Source of the DNA: Actinomycetota bacterium
GTDB taxonomy: Bacteria > Actinomycetota > Acidimicrobiia > Acidimicrobiales > CADCSY01
Direction: 5' to 3'
DNA: 58,642 nt
NCBI GenBank assembly: GCA_016781135.1
Contig: JADDQY010000105.1
Location: 1-58,642 of the forward strand
Shown here one piece after another: positions 8,434-15,912 of this stretch. Every line of letters begins with the position of its first letter. Position 1 is the first letter of the stretch. A model generated the notes under the pieces. That model searched no databases. It saw only the letters and a program-made list of their open reading frames with translations, and was not told where the DNA came from. The position numbers were made by a program, and so were the translations under genes.

Positions 8434-8847
8434 CTACGCGAGCGACACGACGATCGGCTCCTCGGTGATCTCGCCCTCGAGGATGCGGTAGGACCGGGCC
8501 ACGGGTTCGGGGTGGCGGAGCGAGACGATCAGGAAGTGCCAGGCGCCGAGGTGCTCGGCCCGCTCGACGTCGGTCGGCGAGGGGTAGGCGTCGGTGTGGG
8601 TGTGGCTGTGCATGACCCCGAGGATCTCCATCCCCTCGAGCCCGGACTCGAGCTCGCGCTCGAAGCGCAGGATGTCGAGCCCGTCGATGGCGTAGGTGCG
8701 GGCCGACCGGTCGGCGTTGGGGCAGGGACGGAACACCTCCACCGCCCCCCCCGGCCACCCGCCGAGGAGCCCGCACGCCTCCTCGGGAAAGCAGTCGAGG
8801 CTGTGGCCCACCATCTGGAGCCACTGCTGGCGGCGGAGCAGGAGCAC
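8434..8847 (-). CDS. mec: JAMM metalloprotease Mec
   Basis: A 137-aa zinc peptidase of the JAB1/MPN+ family that releases cysteine from the CysO-Cys adduct. The JAMM centre is complete: E23 in the PEEACG motif, then H80-x-H82-x7-S90-x2-D93. Length matches mycobacterial Mec. GTG 8847 is chosen over the upstream-extended frame because TACCGT lies 8 nt before it and the protein then starts at MLLLRRQQW. First gene of the eight-gene operon ending with rdgB; divergent from smpB with only 67 bp between. Confidence 0.92.
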   Translation of the reverse strand: MLLLRRQQWLQMVGHSLDCFPEEACGLLGGWPGGAVEVFRPCPNADRSARTYAIDGLDILRFERELESGLEGMEILGVMHSHTHTDAYPSPTDVERAEHLGAWHFLIVSLRHPEPVARSYRILEGEITEEPIVVSLA

Positions 8848-8855
8848 GCCGGCCG

Positions 8856-8861
8856 ACGGTA
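8856..8861 (-). promoter_or_regulatory. -10 box of the mec-rdgB operon
   Basis: TACCGT on the minus strand, 8 nt before GTG 8847. It would drive all eight genes from mec to rdgB, since no gap in the operon exceeds about 61 nt. Confidence 0.5.
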
Positions 8862-8900
8862 CGCGCCGGCGGCGGGCACGGCCAAGGTGCAGGTCGTCGG

Positions 8901-8906
8901 TAGCCT
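8901..8906 (+). promoter_or_regulatory. -10 box of smpB
   Basis: TAGCCT, 8 nt before GTG 8915; leaderless arrangement, back to back with the mec promoter. Confidence 0.5.
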
Positions 8907-8914
8907 CGTCCCCC

Positions 8915-9409
8915 GTGGCGGCCAAGCAACGCCAGATCGACAAGGGGGACCGGACCCCGGTCGCCAGCAACCGCCGGGCGCGCTACGACTACGACATCCT
9001 CGACACCTACGAGGCGGGCATCGCCCTGCAGGGCAGCGAGGTGAAGTCGCTGCGCAGCGCCAAGGCGCAGCTCAAGGACAGCTACGCCTACGTCTCGGGC
9101 GGGGAGGCGTGGCTCAAGGGCGTCCACATCGCGCCCTACTCGCACAGCTCGGGCTTCGGGGCCCACGAGGCCGAGCGGGAGCGCAAGCTGCTGTTGCACC
9201 GCTCCGAGATCGACGAGCTGCGACGCCGGATCGAGACCGACCACCTGACCCTCGTGCCCCTGTCGGTCTACTTCCGTGACGGCCGGGCAAAGGTCGAGCT
9301 CGGCCTGGCCCGAGGTCGCAAGCGCCACGACAAGCGCCACGCCATCGCCGAGCGCGACCTGCGCCGCGACGTCGACCGAGCCGTGTCTGCCCGCCGAGTT
9401 CGCTACTAG
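8915..9409 (+). CDS. smpB: SsrA-binding protein SmpB
   Basis: A 164-aa tmRNA partner that carries tmRNA into stalled ribosomes for trans-translation. Family segments: RARYDYDILDTYEAGIALQG, SEVKSLRSAKAQLKDSYA, HIAPYSHSS and the basic tail beginning GRKRHDKRH. Length is typical. GTG 8915 is chosen because of the TAGCCT box 8 nt before it; the frame is open upstream but reads as the antisense of mec. The tmRNA gene starts 105 bp downstream on the same strand. Confidence 0.95.
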   Translation: MAAKQRQIDKGDRTPVASNRRARYDYDILDTYEAGIALQGSEVKSLRSAKAQLKDSYAYVSGGEAWLKGVHIAPYSHSSGFGAHEAERERKLLLHRSEIDELRRRIETDHLTLVPLSVYFRDGRAKVELGLARGRKRHDKRHAIAERDLRRDVDRAVSARRVRY

Positions 9410-9494
9410 GCGCGCTGCCCCTGGCCCCGCAGCGAGACCCAGGCAGGAGGCCGCTCCTTGGCCTCGGCCCAGGGGAAGAGGTCGAGCGGGCAGG

Positions 9495-9500
9495 TATACT
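9495..9500 (+). promoter_or_regulatory. -10 box of ssrA
   Basis: TATACT, the strongest -10 in the window, 14 nt before the mature tmRNA 5' end. No convincing -35 hexamer at the usual distance. Confidence 0.7.
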
Positions 9501-9514
9501 CGGGCACCCACCAA

Positions 9515-9874
9515 GGGGGTGATCGGTTTCGACTTCGGTGGTCGAGACCAGAGAAGCGAGCCGTGGTCCCCGGATCCACGCAAAAGAGCCGGGAAACAAC
9601 ACAAATGCCGACGACAACGTCGACCTCGCTCTCGCTGCCTAAGTAGCCAGAGCGACGTCCACCCGCTCCCAGCCCTGCGGAGCGGAACCGGGCGTCACCC
9701 AGCAGGGCTCACCTCCCGGAGGGGTCAGCGGACCGGGAGGGACACCAAGCTGACTACGGCGGTCGCCGAGTGCCGGTGACGTGCGACCGCCCGACAACCC
9801 TTCCACCGGCTGCGCTCGGAGAAGCCTGGTCGAGAAGCTGAAGGACGCGGGTTCGATTCCCGCCACCTCCACCA
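9515..9874 (+). ncRNA. ssrA: tmRNA (one-piece)
   Basis: 360-nt tmRNA. The 5' end GGGGGTG pairs with CACCTCC near the 3' end (one G-U), followed by discriminator A and an encoded CCA. The 3' tRNA-like domain contains the T-arm GGGTTCGATTCCC, and the 5' side has the conserved GGTTTCGAC. The tag reading frame runs from GCA 9580 to TAA 9640-9642 and encodes 20 residues, beginning AKEP and ending in the proteolysis signal ALAA. Adjacent to smpB. Downstream, GC-rich complementary segments fit the pseudoknot-rich region. Confidence 0.97.
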
Positions 9875-9889
9875 ACGTCCCCCCCAGAG

Positions 9890-9906
9890 CGAGCACGGGG
9901 TGCTCG
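9890..9906 (+). terminator. Hairpin after tmRNA
   Basis: Seven-base perfect stem CGAGCAC / GTGCTCG with a GGG loop, 15 nt after the CCA end. There is no T-run, as is common for actinobacterial terminators. Confidence 0.5.
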
Positions 9907-10162
9907 GGCAACTAGAGCGTCCCGACGCTGACCAGCCCTGGTGATCCCGTGGGCGACGATCGCCTCGATGAGCTTTCCGTAGCGGGGGGCGCCGACCCCG
10001 GACGAGGTGGCTCAAGAAACGGCGCGGACCTGCCGATACCTCTTCTGGCACGTGTCGGTGACCTGAACGAGGGGTACCGCTCGGTACCTGGTCAGGTGCT
10101 GACGCGCCGGGGCGAAGAGGCCCCAACCGCAGTTCGCCACAAGGAGGAGGAGGCGCGTCCCC

Positions 10163-10861
10163 ATGACGCTCGAATGGCTGGCCCTGGGTTCGTTCATCGT
10201 CACCGTGGCTGCCGTGGTGTTCCGCATCGCCCAGCTGGCGCTGCGGGGTGGGCGGCTCCAGCAGGTGGTGTTCGTGGCCGTCGCCGTGCCCGCCAGCTTC
10301 GTGATCGGGGCCTCGGCGGTGGCGGCCAGCACGATCTTCGGCAACGAGGCCCACTGGGCGGCAGGGTCGAGAGAGCTGGTGGTGGTCGACCGCACCGGCG
10401 ACCACGACTGGAGCCACGCCACCCAGGAGGCGGTGGAGGTGTGGAACGCCGCCGGGGCCGACGTCCGCCTGACCTGGGAAGCGGGGAGCGGGCCTTGTGG
10501 CTTCGACGGAACCCGCATCGGCGTCTGCCTCGGCGACACCGCCGTCGCCGGCCCGTTCGAGGGCATCACCCGTGACATCCTCGACAACGGCCACATCCAG
10601 GCGGCCTTCATCGAGGTCTGCGGCGACTGCCTGTTCGACCAGGACCGTCGCACCGAGATCGCCATCCACGAGGTGGGCCACGCCCTCGGCCTCGACCACA
10701 GCGACGACCCCAACTCGATCATGTGGTTCGAGGGTGGACCCGAGGTCGACGGGGCCTACGCCATGCTTCGCCAGATGTACGACCACGTCGAACAGGCGGA
10801 CTGGAAGTACAGCCTGTTCGACCTGCTGGGTGGCGACCAGGAGTTCGAGAACCAGAACTGA
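10163..10861 (+). CDS. Membrane-anchored matrixin-like zinc metalloprotease
   Basis: A 232-aa protein with two N-terminal hydrophobic segments (about 5-26 and 33-57), then a catalytic domain with HEVGHALGLDH (H169, E170, H173, H179), the long metzincin zinc motif, and a Met-turn SIMW (M187). This arrangement is that of the M10/M57-type metzincins. The domain appears to face outward and four cysteines (in PCGF, GVCLG, EVCGDC) could form disulfides. Substrate unknown. ATG 10163 follows a run of AGGAGG repeats about 9-18 nt upstream, a clear SD. It lies alone between tmRNA and bfr. Confidence 0.82.
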   Translation: MTLEWLALGSFIVTVAAVVFRIAQLALRGGRLQQVVFVAVAVPASFVIGASAVAASTIFGNEAHWAAGSRELVVVDRTGDHDWSHATQEAVEVWNAAGADVRLTWEAGSGPCGFDGTRIGVCLGDTAVAGPFEGITRDILDNGHIQAAFIEVCGDCLFDQDRRTEIAIHEVGHALGLDHSDDPNSIMWFEGGPEVDGAYAMLRQMYDHVEQADWKYSLFDLLGGDQEFENQN

Positions 10862-10897
10862 GCGACGCGATCGGCAGGGGCCGGTGGAGCGGCGGCC

Positions 10898-11368
10898 CTA
10901 GGCGCGCACCTGGCCGGCGAGGTACAGCGACTCGCCGATGCTCTCCATCAGTGAGATCTGGGTCTCGAGGTAGTCGGCGTGCTCCTCCTCGGAGACCAGC
11001 ATCCCCTCGAGGAGCTCCCTGGTCCCGTTGTCGCCCACCTCCCGGGCGAGGGCGATCCCCCGGTTGAAGCGCTCGATGGCGGCGTACTCGAGCTCGAGGT
11101 CGACCCGGAACTGCTCGAGCACGGTCTCGCCCACCCGCACCGGCCCGAGCCGCTGGAGGTTGGGCATCCCCTCCAAGTAGAGAACCCGCTCCATGACCGA
11201 CTCGGCGTGACGCATCTCGTCGATCGACTCGTTGCGAGTGTGATCGGCGAGGCCGAGGTAGCCCCAGTTCTGCTGCATCTTGGCGTGGGCCAAGTACTGG
11301 TTGATGGCGGTGAGCTCGGCGGTGAGCACCTCGTTGAGGAGCTCGACGATCTCGGGACGTCCCTGCAT
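10898..11368 (-). CDS. bfr: Bacterioferritin
   Basis: A 156-aa heme-containing ferritin that oxidises and stores iron in a 24-mer shell. All ferroxidase ligands are present at the standard positions: E18, E51, H54, E94, E127, H130; M52, the axial heme ligand, is also present. ATG 11368 has TACCAT 6 nt upstream. bfd lies 22 bp upstream on the same strand, so bfr can be transcribed both from its own leaderless promoter and from the bfd operon. Confidence 0.96.
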   Translation of the reverse strand: MQGRPEIVELLNEVLTAELTAINQYLAHAKMQQNWGYLGLADHTRNESIDEMRHAESVMERVLYLEGMPNLQRLGPVRVGETVLEQFRVDLELEYAAIERFNRGIALAREVGDNGTRELLEGMLVSEEEHADYLETQISLMESIGESLYLAGQVRA

Positions 11369-11374
11369 GCCCCG

Positions 11375-11380
11375 ATGGTA
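11375..11380 (-). promoter_or_regulatory. -10 box of bfr
   Basis: TACCAT on the minus strand, 6 nt before ATG 11368, lying in the short gap after bfd. Confidence 0.45.
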
Positions 11381-11390
11381 GCTAGGGGAC

Positions 11391-11609
11391 CTACGGGGCT
11401 GCCGGTACGGCCTCCACGTCGCCCCCGAGGGACGTGCCCGCCGCCAACGGGCACACCTCGGCCAAGAGCATGGCGATCGTCGGCCGGCACCCGCCACAGA
11501 CCGAGCCGGCGCCGGAGCGGCGGGACACCGAGTCGACGTCGACCGCGCCTCCTTCCACGGCGTGGCGGATGCTGTGGTCCGACACCGCCCGGCAGTGGCA
11601 CACGACCAC
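11391..11609 (-). CDS. bfd: Bacterioferritin-associated ferredoxin
   Basis: A 72-aa [2Fe-2S] protein that reduces bacterioferritin to release iron. The cluster ligands C4-x-C6 and C38-x2-C41 match the Bfd pattern. GTG start at 11609, essentially at the stop of the preceding 122-aa gene, indicating coupled translation. Upstream of bfr on the same strand. Confidence 0.9.
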   Translation of the reverse strand: MVVCHCRAVSDHSIRHAVEGGAVDVDSVSRRSGAGSVCGGCRPTIAMLLAEVCPLAAGTSLGGDVEAVPAAP

Positions 11610-11610
11610 G

Positions 11611-11979
11611 TCAGCGCTCCGCCTCGGGCACCCGTACCACCACGGGTAGCCCGGCGTCGACCAAGGACAGGGCGGCGGCCAAGGGCACCGGGAGCGAACG
11701 AGGCTGGCGGGAGGTGCCGAAGACCCGGCAGCGGGGGACGGGGGTGGAGAGGTCGACGCGGACCCATGCCAGCCGGCGAAGCCCCGCCGTCACTCGCCGG
11801 GCGAGCACCGGGTCAGGGGCTGCGCTGACGACGACATCGCGCTCGCTGGCTCCTGGCGCACGGACGGTCAGGATGGTGGACCCGATCGCCGAAGACAGCC
11901 CTACGACCGTGGGCCCCACCGCCAGAGGGCCCGACGTTGACCGCGCTGCTTCAGTCTCTTCGGAGTGACTGGTTCTCAT
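11611..11979 (-). CDS. Unknown 122-aa protein leading the bfd-bfr operon
   Basis: Not recognised. It begins [15 protein letters not shown], has no clear membrane helix, and its centre alternates hydrophobic and charged residues ([35 protein letters not shown] split into short strands), suggesting a small alpha/beta fold. Its TGA ends 1-2 nt from the bfd GTG, so it is almost certainly co-translated with bfd and may serve iron storage. The palindrome at 12030-12044 lies about 50 bp upstream. Confidence 0.6.
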   Translation of the reverse strand: MRTSHSEETEAARSTSGPLAVGPTVVGLSSAIGSTILTVRAPGASERDVVVSAAPDPVLARRVTAGLRRLAWVRVDLSTPVPRCRVFGTSRQPRSLPVPLAAALSLVDAGLPVVVRVPEAER

Positions 11980-12029
11980 AGCGGGCCGCCCCTCCGAACG
12001 TGAGCCGTCGAGCAGTTCTTGCCTTGGTT

Positions 12030-12044
12030 GTAAGGTATGCTTAC
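12030..12044. promoter_or_regulatory. Palindromic operator candidate between bfd operon and UPF0016 gene
   Basis: Perfect inverted repeat GTAAG-GTATG-CTTAC in the divergent intergenic region. TACCTT, a possible minus-strand -10, overlaps its left half (12032-12037). It resembles DtxR/IdeR/MntR-type operators in size and AT content in a GC-rich setting, and both flanking genes handle metal. Binding factor is inference. Confidence 0.5.
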
Positions 12045-12079
12045 TCGACTTCGCCCGTCAACGGCTTCTCGACCTCGGC

Positions 12080-12085
12080 TACCTT
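12080..12085 (+). promoter_or_regulatory. -10 box of the UPF0016 gene
   Basis: TACCTT, 6 nt before GTG 12092; leaderless. Confidence 0.5.
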
Positions 12086-12091
12086 GCCGGG

Positions 12092-12658
12092 GTGGACGGC
12101 CTGGGCTCCGCCTTCGCCGTCGTGCTGATCGCCGAGCTCGGCGACAAGAGCCAGCTCGTCGCCATGTCGCTGGCTACCCGGGGTCGCCCGGTGGCGGTGT
12201 TGGCCGGGATCGCCGCCGGGGCTGCACTGGTGCACGGGGTGGCGGTGACCGTGGGGGCGGCGCTGCGCGCCGCCCTTCCCAGGGAGGGCCTGGCCACCGT
12301 CGCCGGGCTGGTGTTCCTGGCCTTCGCGGTGGCGACGCTGCTGTGGAGCGACCCCGAGCCCGACGCTCCCCCCCGACCCCCTCGCGCCCGCTCACTGGTG
12401 GTCGCCGCCGCGGTGGCGTTCCTGGCCGCCGAGATCGGTGACAAGACGATGTTGGCGACGGTGGCCCTGGCGTCGACATCGCTGCCGCTGGGCACGTGGG
12501 TGGGGGCGACGCTCGGCACGGTGGTCGCCGACGCCGTCGCCGTGGTGGTGGGCCACCGCCTCGGCCGCCGGCTGCCGTTTCGGGTCGTGCGCATCCTCGC
12601 CGCCGCCGGATTCGCCGTGGTCGGGGTGGCCGTGCTCGCCGGGGCGGCGACGAGCTGA
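12092..12658 (+). CDS. UPF0016 (Gdt1/TMEM165-type) cation transporter
   Basis: A 188-aa membrane protein with about six helices in two repeats, each with the family motif E-x-G-D-K-(S/T): ELGDKS at 15-20 and EIGDKT at 114-119. Characterised members move Mn2+ or Ca2+ out of the cytoplasm. A Pro/Arg-rich loop (about 88-100) separates the halves. GTG 12092 with TACCTT 6 nt before it. Divergent from the bfd-bfr iron operon across a palindromic candidate operator, which supports a metal-homeostasis role. Mn2+ is the favoured but unproven substrate. Confidence 0.88.
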   Translation: MDGLGSAFAVVLIAELGDKSQLVAMSLATRGRPVAVLAGIAAGAALVHGVAVTVGAALRAALPREGLATVAGLVFLAFAVATLLWSDPEPDAPPRPPRARSLVVAAAVAFLAAEIGDKTMLATVALASTSLPLGTWVGATLGTVVADAVAVVVGHRLGRRLPFRVVRILAAAGFAVVGVAVLAGAATS

Positions 12659-12703
12659 GCGGTTCGCGAAGAGGGCCACCCCGTCGCCGGCGGCTACCCC
12701 GGC

Positions 12704-14053
12704 TCAGACGTAGTTCAACGGGTCGACCGGCGTCCCGTTCACCCGCACCTCGAAGTGCAGGTGAGGACCACTCGACAGGCCGGTGGAGCCGACCGCCCCG
12801 ATCGCCTGCCCTGGCCGCACGACCTGGCCCTCGCTCACCGCCAAGCGGCTCTGGTGGGCGTACAGGGTGGCGATCGACCCCCCGTGGTCGATGATCAACG
12901 TGTTGCCGTAGCCCCCACGGGGCCCGGCGAACACCACGGTCCCGTCGCCGGCGGCGAGCACGGCGGTGCCGGTTGCGCCCCGGAGATCGACCCCGGCGTG
13001 CAGGCGGCGAGTGCCGTAGATCGGGTGGATGCGATATCCGTAGCCCGAGGTGACCAGTGGGTTGGTGAGGGGGTACCTCAGCTTCCGGCCACCAGCCGGG
13101 GTGACCGCCTCGGCCCTCGGGGGCTCGCCGTCGGCCTCGACGCGGTCCCGAGGGCGGCTCGGCTCGTCGGGCTCGTCGGCGCCGGCCCGGTTCTGATCAC
13201 CGTCGGGACCGTCGCTCGCCGCCGGAGTCGGTGCCCTGGCTGCCGGCTGCGCAGCCTGGCGCTGCCGGAGCAGCGCGGTGATGCTCTGGGACTCCGCCTC
13301 CAGGGCGGCCATGCGAGCCTCGTAGTCGTCCCGGGTGGCTTGGACGGTGGCCACCAGCTGTTCCTCGCGCCCCTCCTCGGCCTCGACCTCGGCGAGAGCG
13401 CCCGCCTGGTCCGATCGGGCCGCCTCCAACTCCCGAGTGTGGCTGGCCACCTCCTGGCGTCGACGCTCGGCCTCGTGACGGGCGTGCTCCGCTCGTCGCT
13501 CCAGGTCAGCGGTGTCGCCCTGCAGCCGGCGGTGCTGGCGCACGACGTCGGCCTGGAACCCGGCGACCGCCCCCACGAAGGCGGCGGCGTCGTGCAGGGC
13601 CCGGAGGTCCCGGACCCGGAGGAACACGTCGAGGGTCGAGGCCTCCACGCCGTGGTGCATGAACTGGGACACCGCCTGGTCCCGCAGGACCTGCTGCGAC
13701 GCCGCGACCCGCGAGCGGGCCGCCTCGGACCGGCGGGCGGCGCGTCGGTGGACCGCCTCGGCCTCGGCGAGCGCCCGCTCGCCGGCAGCCAGCTCGGCCT
13801 GGGCCCCGGCGATGCGGCGGTCGAGACCGGCCAAGGCGACGTCGAGCTCGGTCTTGGCCCGCCGGGTCAGCTCCAGCTCGGCCAAGGCGTCGGCCTCCTC
13901 GGCCGCCGCCTCGTCGACCTGCTCGGCCAGGCGCTCGAGCTCCTCGGCGATGTCATCACGTCGCTCGCGCTCCGACACCGCCCACGCGGGAGCGGCGAGG
14001 AGGGCGACCATCCCGAAAGCCGCGAGCAGGAGCGCCGTCCGATTCCGCCTCAC
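12704..14053 (-). CDS. Murein hydrolase, coiled coil plus M23 peptidase (EnvC/LytM-like)
   Basis: A 449-aa exported protein: signal sequence about 8-30 (LLLAAFGMVALLAAPAWA), long Glu/Ala/Arg-rich coiled coil about 35-270, a disordered Pro/Asp/Glu linker, and a C-terminal M23 domain about 335-447 with zinc ligands in HAGVDL and HLHFEV. The ligands are intact, so it may be an active endopeptidase and not a pure amidase activator like E. coli EnvC. Encoded downstream of ftsE-ftsX, whose complex controls such hydrolases during division. GTG 14053 is preceded by TACTGT at 7 nt, so it also has its own promoter. Confidence 0.88.
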   Translation of the reverse strand: MRRNRTALLLAAFGMVALLAAPAWAVSERERRDDIAEELERLAEQVDEAAAEEADALAELELTRRAKTELDVALAGLDRRIAGAQAELAAGERALAEAEAVHRRAARRSEAARSRVAASQQVLRDQAVSQFMHHGVEASTLDVFLRVRDLRALHDAAAFVGAVAGFQADVVRQHRRLQGDTADLERRAEHARHEAERRRQEVASHTRELEAARSDQAGALAEVEAEEGREEQLVATVQATRDDYEARMAALEAESQSITALLRQRQAAQPAARAPTPAASDGPDGDQNRAGADEPDEPSRPRDRVEADGEPPRAEAVTPAGGRKLRYPLTNPLVTSGYGYRIHPIYGTRRLHAGVDLRGATGTAVLAAGDGTVVFAGPRGGYGNTLIIDHGGSIATLYAHQSRLAVSEGQVVRPGQAIGAVGSTGLSSGPHLHFEVRVNGTPVDPLNYV

Positions 14054-14060
14054 AACAGCA

Positions 14061-14066
14061 ACAGTA
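14061..14066 (-). promoter_or_regulatory. -10 box of the M23 hydrolase gene
   Basis: TACTGT on the minus strand, 7 nt before GTG 14053. Confidence 0.45.
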
Positions 14067-14161
14067 GGCCCACGGCCAACAGGCGAAGTGCGCCACACCA
14101 CCACGCCGGCCCCATGCCCCGAGTGCGCGACGCCAAGGAACCAGCCGGGCAGGGAAGGATC

Positions 14162-14181
14162 CCGCTCGGTGACACGAGCGG
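14162..14181 (-). terminator. Hairpin after ftsX
   Basis: Stem CCGCTCG / CGAGCGG with a 6-nt loop, about 25 nt past the ftsX stop on the minus strand; no T-run. It may separate ftsEX from the M23 gene or attenuate read-through. Confidence 0.4.
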
Positions 14182-14206
14182 CCCAGCGGCCGTACCGAGC
14201 GTGAGG

Positions 14207-15094
14207 TCAGACGTCCAGGAACTTGGTCACTGCGACCCCGGCGCCGACGGCGCCGATGGCGGCGCCGAGCACCAGGGTGAGAGCGCCGGTGGTCACCACC
14301 TGGGAGGTCACCACGACGAACCCGTCGAACAGCGGGACGTTGCGGATGGCGTCCTGGGCGGCGTTGCGCACGAGGTAGACGATGGCGAAGGCCACCGAGG
14401 CCCCGGCCAAGCCCTGCAGCAGCCCTTCGAGCATGAACGGCACCCGGATGAACCAGTTCGTGGCGCCGACCAGCTTCATCACCTCGATCTCCCGCCGACG
14501 GGCGAAGATGGCAGTGCGGATCGTGTTGAAGATCAGGAGGGCGGCGGCGAACAGCAGCACCGCGGCCACGGCGAAGATCACGCTCTGGGTGATGCCCGAG
14601 ACCCGAAGCAGGGTCCGCACCGTCTCCTCGGCGAAGACCACGTCCTTGACCCCGGGCTCACCCTTGAACCGGTCGCCCAGGGCCGAGATCACGTCGGCGT
14701 CGGCGATGCTCGGCTCCACCCGGAACGACGGAGGCAGCACATCGGCGGTGACGCTCTCGATGTACTCCTCCTGCTCGGCGAACAGCACCTTGAACAGCTC
14801 GTACTGCTCGGCCTGGGACACGAACTGGCTGCGGGCCACATCGGGGCTCGCGTCCAGCTCGCGCTGGATGCGGGCCTGCTGCTCGGGGGTGATGTTCTCG
14901 TTGAGGAAGATCTCGAACTCGATCCCGCCCTGCCAGCGCTGGGTGACGTTGTCGACGCCGTAGCCGAGGAGGAAGGCGGCGCCCACCAGCGACAGCGACA
15001 CCGCCACGGTGAGCATCGACGCCCCGGTGAGCACGAGGTTGCGCCGCAGGTTCTGCAGCGTCTCCCGCAGGGCGTAGCCGAACTTCCCCCCCAT
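14207..15094 (-). CDS. ftsX: Cell-division ABC permease FtsX
   Basis: A 295-aa integral membrane protein with one N-terminal helix (about 22-45), an extracellular loop of about 120 residues (about 46-170) that contacts the peptidoglycan hydrolase, and three C-terminal helices of the FtsX/MacB domain (about 172-195, 225-245, 262-288) containing RREIEVMKLVGA. It couples FtsE ATP hydrolysis to activation of cell-wall hydrolases at division. The ATG overlaps the ftsE stop by one base (TGATG). Confidence 0.95.
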   Translation of the reverse strand: MGGKFGYALRETLQNLRRNLVLTGASMLTVAVSLSLVGAAFLLGYGVDNVTQRWQGGIEFEIFLNENITPEQQARIQRELDASPDVARSQFVSQAEQYELFKVLFAEQEEYIESVTADVLPPSFRVEPSIADADVISALGDRFKGEPGVKDVVFAEETVRTLLRVSGITQSVIFAVAAVLLFAAALLIFNTIRTAIFARRREIEVMKLVGATNWFIRVPFMLEGLLQGLAGASVAFAIVYLVRNAAQDAIRNVPLFDGFVVVTSQVVTTGALTLVLGAAIGAVGAGVAVTKFLDV

Positions 15095-15771
15095 CAGGCG
15101 TAGACGCCCCTGGTCTGGTCACGCACGATCGTGCCCCGGTCGAGCTCGACCACGCGCCGGCGCATGGTGTCCACGATGCTGCGGTCGTGGGTGGCCATGA
15201 CCACGGTGGTGCCGGTGCGGTTGATGCGGTCGAGAAGGCGCATGATGCCTACGGAGGTGGTGGGATCGAGGTTGCCGGTGGGCTCGTCGGCCAGCAGGAT
15301 GAGGGGGCGGTTGACGAAGGCTCGGGCGATCGACACCCGCTGCTGCTCGCCTCCGGACAGCTCGTGGGGCAGGTTCTTGAACTTCTTGCCTAGGCCGACG
15401 AGCTCGAGGATCGCCGGTACCTGGGACTGGATCACGTGCCGGGGCCGCCCGATCACCTCCAGGGCGAAGGCGACGTTCTCGTAGACGGTGCGGGTGGGGA
15501 GCAACTTGAAGTCCTGGAAGATGCAGCCGATGTTGCGGCGGAGGAACGGCACCTTCCAGGGGCTGAGCTGGGCGATGTCCTTGCCCGCCACCCAGATGCG
15601 CCCCTCGTCGGGCACCTCCTCCTTGTTCAGCAGCCGGATGAAGGTCGACTTCCCTGAGCCGGACGGGCCTACGAGGAACACGAACTCGCCCTTGCGGATG
15701 TCGACCGAGGCGCCGCGTAGGGCCACGACGTCGCTCTTGTAGAACTTGCTGACATTGTCGAGCTTGATCAC
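15094..15771 (-). CDS. ftsE: Cell-division ABC ATPase FtsE
   Basis: A 225-aa ATPase. Walker [10 protein letters not shown] (about 36-44), Q-loop FQDF (about 85-88), signature LSGGEQQR, Walker [13 protein letters not shown] and H-loop ATHD are all present. It partners FtsX at the divisome. ATG 15771, 141 bp downstream of prfB; TACCGT at 15852-15857 gives its own promoter with an approximately 75-nt leader. Confidence 0.96.
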   Translation of the reverse strand: MIKLDNVSKFYKSDVVALRGASVDIRKGEFVFLVGPSGSGKSTFIRLLNKEEVPDEGRIWVAGKDIAQLSPWKVPFLRRNIGCIFQDFKLLPTRTVYENVAFALEVIGRPRHVIQSQVPAILELVGLGKKFKNLPHELSGGEQQRVSIARAFVNRPLILLADEPTGNLDPTTSVGIMRLLDRINRTGTTVVMATHDRSIVDTMRRRVVELDRGTIVRDQTRGVYA

Positions 15772-15851
15772 GGAAGCACCTCACCGTCGATCGAAGGGGC
15801 GACGGGGAAGGCCGCGTGCGGAACACCGGCCACGGAGGACTCGAGGACTTC

Positions 15852-15857
15852 ACGGTA
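15852..15857 (-). promoter_or_regulatory. -10 box of ftsE
   Basis: TACCGT on the minus strand, just past the hairpin that follows prfB, about 80 nt upstream of the ftsE ATG. Confidence 0.35.
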
Positions 15858-15861
15858 CCAA

Positions 15862-15897
15862 AGCGGTGGCTGTGCCTGTGCCGAGGCCGCCACCGCT
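15862..15897 (-). terminator. Hairpin after prfB
   Basis: Stem AGCGGTGGC / GCCACCGCT (9 bp, 18-nt loop) followed by TT on the minus strand, 16 nt after the prfB stop. Confidence 0.5.
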
Positions 15898-15912
15898 GCG
15901 GTTCCCGGCCGG

